This document shows, piece by piece, positions 5,034 through 6,182 of a stretch of 6,182 nt of DNA. Each line of letters starts with the position of its first letter. Position 1 is the stretch's first letter. The stretch comes from JASFEQ01 sp050122535 (GTDB lineage: Bacteria > Desulfobacterota > DSM-4660 > Desulfatiglandales > HGW-15): positions 1 through 6,182 of the forward strand of contig JASFIT010000285.1 in the NCBI GenBank assembly GCA_050122535.1. Direction: 5' to 3'. Under the pieces are notes generated by a model. The model did no database searches. It saw only the letters and a program-made list of their open reading frames with translations, and was not told where the DNA came from. Position numbers and translations under genes: made by a program.

Positions 5034-5897
5034 TCACAGGATGAGGCCTAAAGACAGATTGATCATCCAGGATTCGGCCGGCTCCAATGGAGAACGGATG
5101 ATGATTGGGAATCTGGTTCCGGCCAGAATACCGCCGGCCTGGCATTGACCCAACCGCACCAGGAATTGGGTTGTGTGCTGGGCAGGTTCAAGATCCGGGA
5201 AAAGGTATACATCAACATTTCCGGGCACCGGGCTATCAATCCCTTTGTGTTTTGCAGCAAGGGCGGATTCAGCATTATCCAGGCCCAGAGGACCTTCAAC
5301 CACGGCCTTCTGAAGCTGGCCTCGCTCAGACATCTTGGAAAGGACGGCTGCCTCCACCGTGGAGGGGATGATTGGATTCACCAGTTCGAGGGGCGCGAGG
5401 GCGGCAATTTTGGGTTCATGCATTCCCAGTGCTGCGGCCACATGGATGACATTTTCCAGGATATGAATCTTTTCCGCAAGGCCAGGAGTTGCATTGATCA
5501 TGGTGTCGGTCAGCAGGGTCAGCCGTCCCTGTTTAGGGATATCCAGAATACTCACGTAGCTCAGTATCCCACCCCTGATGATTCCTCTATTCCTGTCCAA
5601 GACGAGCGAAAAAAAACCCGTATCCAGAGGACCCATGTCCAGGTAAAGTTCAGCTTCGCCCTTTTTTGCCATATCCAACGCTCTCATCCTGGCCGCCCGG
5701 ATGTCTGCATCTTTGAAAAGGACGTCCATGTCTCCGGATATGTCCGCAAGCGATTGACCCGCTGCGATGGGATCCACCCATCCAAGGTCCCGGGCCTTTA
5801 TCACTGCGGCGATGGCATGCGGATCGTTCTGCCCTGAAATGACAAGCCGTCTCCGTCTCTGTTGTCCGGCAAGATTCAAGATGTAATCAAAATCCAT
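5034..5897 (-). CDS. ptb: Phosphate butyryltransferase-like protein, divergent
   Basis: Phosphate acyltransferases convert acyl-CoA + phosphate to acyl-phosphate + CoA, the step before the kinase. This 287-aa protein has near-normal family length and colinear blocks: GILSYVSILDIP (110-121), TDTMINATPGLAEK (130-143), EPKIAALAPLELVNP (161-175), STVEAAVLSKM (179-189) and EGPLGLDNAESALAAKHKG (201-219). Several conserved positions are changed: LDMG (86-89) for MKG; LSYV for LSHV; EPAQHTTQFL (237-246) for the usual EAGNxLxK; and IRSPLEPAES (267-276) for SRxDS. The last two changes affect the catalytic end of the family, so activity alone is doubtful. It starts at the ATG at 5897, 9 nt after the stop of the upstream paralogue, without a clear Shine-Dalgarno, so translation may be coupled. 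The gene symbol is by family only. Confidence 0.8.
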   Translation of the reverse strand: MDFDYILNLAGQQRRRRLVISGQNDPHAIAAVIKARDLGWVDPIAAGQSLADISGDMDVLFKDADIRAARMRALDMAKKGEAELYLDMGPLDTGFFSLVLDRNRGIIRGGILSYVSILDIPKQGRLTLLTDTMINATPGLAEKIHILENVIHVAAALGMHEPKIAALAPLELVNPIIPSTVEAAVLSKMSERGQLQKAVVEGPLGLDNAESALAAKHKGIDSPVPGNVDVYLFPDLEPAQHTTQFLVRLGQCQAGGILAGTRFPIIIRSPLEPAESWMINLSLGLIL

Positions 5898-5906
5898 AGT
5901 GAATTC

Positions 5907-6182
5907 TCAGGTCTGCCTGCCGGGTTCGGTTAGTATCGGACCCAAAGCAAGGTTTCTCATGCGGACTTCATGTGGATCCGAACGGGAAGGGGCCAAGATA
6001 ATCAAGCCGGCCCCGACTGCTATGCACTGTCGAATCCCCATCAAGATATGATCGATACTCTTACACAATATATTTCCCGTTTCGATATTTGGAAAGACAA
6101 AGATGTCCGGAAAGGCCGCTGTTGTGATTTTCATGTCACGAAAAAGACCATAGAGATTCTTAGCCAAGTGAATGTGACAGGG
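5907..6182 (-). CDS. Phosphate acyltransferase-like protein, C-terminal part (cut by window edge)
   Basis: The frame is open to the right edge of the window, so the start is missing; the TTG at 6165-6167 is probably not the real start. The visible 91 residues match the C-terminal end of the phosphate acetyl/butyryltransferase family: PDIFVFPNIETGNILCKSID, then a glycine-rich strand GAGLIILAPSRSDP and NLALGPIL. It keeps the two elements that the next gene has lost, the ETGNILxK block and the SRSD motif. The segment before them (GLFRDMKITTAAF) is unlike ordinary phosphotransacylases. It is followed after 9 nt by the second acyltransferase and then the kinase, clearly one operon. It is a tandem paralogue and could be the catalytic partner. 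Confidence 0.75.
   Translation of the reverse strand, partial: PCHIHLAKNLYGLFRDMKITTAAFPDIFVFPNIETGNILCKSIDHILMGIRQCIAVGAGLIILAPSRSDPHEVRMRNLALGPILTEPGRQT

Noticed and set aside
5023..5145. N-terminal extension of the kinase to 5145
   Set aside because: The extra 41 residues overlap the acyltransferase gene, are not part of the kinase fold, and the conserved start of the family (VINxGSTSTK) begins right after the ATGs at 5022 and 5013.
5145..5837. 230-codon open frame on the plus strand
   Set aside because: It is antisense to the acyltransferase gene, low in plausible domain structure, and explained as a shadow of that gene.

Overview
The window reads as chromosomal DNA of an anaerobic bacterium. 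A Desulfobacterota (deltaproteobacterial) host is my best guess. It rests on the KaiC-like/XRE/cupin fusion regulator and the phosphotransacylase/butyrate-kinase operon, both of which fit that group; no ribosomal or other phylogenetic marker is present, so the assignment is an inference.

Left part (1-1126). A two-gene toxin-antitoxin module (279-955, + strand) encodes a small excisionase-like HTH antitoxin and a Doc/Fic toxin with the motif HPFQNGNKR. It is preceded by a helically phased array of GTTAAC half-sites that overlaps a possible promoter. The module lies between two same-orientation (minus strand) copies of part of a long-variable-arm tRNA. The copy at 1063-1126 is clearly the 3' part of a tRNA-Leu(UAA), with a hairpin just after its 3' end. 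The copy at 1-36 is cut by the window edge. This resembles an integration-site scar with a toxin-antitoxin cargo; no integrase is visible.

Middle part (1127-3957). A doubtful 62-codon frame (1246-1434) is followed by a convincing 122-aa minus-strand gene with a perfect Shine-Dalgarno and a beta-sandwich-like C-terminal half. Upstream of it on the same strand is a 432-aa regulator that fuses a KaiC/RecA-like domain with a ruined Walker A motif, an XRE helix-turn-helix and a cupin. The 700-bp gap 3258-3957 holds no convincing gene. It contains an AT-rich promoter-like tract, a perfect 14-bp palindrome and a minus-strand terminator-like hairpin.

Right part (3958-6182). A minus-strand operon runs leftwards: a phosphate acyltransferase-like protein (5' end outside the window), a second, divergent phosphate butyryltransferase-like protein, and a butyrate-kinase-family protein. 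The spacings are 9 and about 11 nt. Together they would interconvert a short-chain acyl-CoA, an acyl-phosphate and the free acid with ATP formation. The complete acyltransferase has lost several family-conserved residues that the truncated one still has in the overlapping region, so the two may work as one heteromeric enzyme, or one may have a new role. The regulator could sense the metabolic state of this pathway, but the sequence shows only that they are neighbours.
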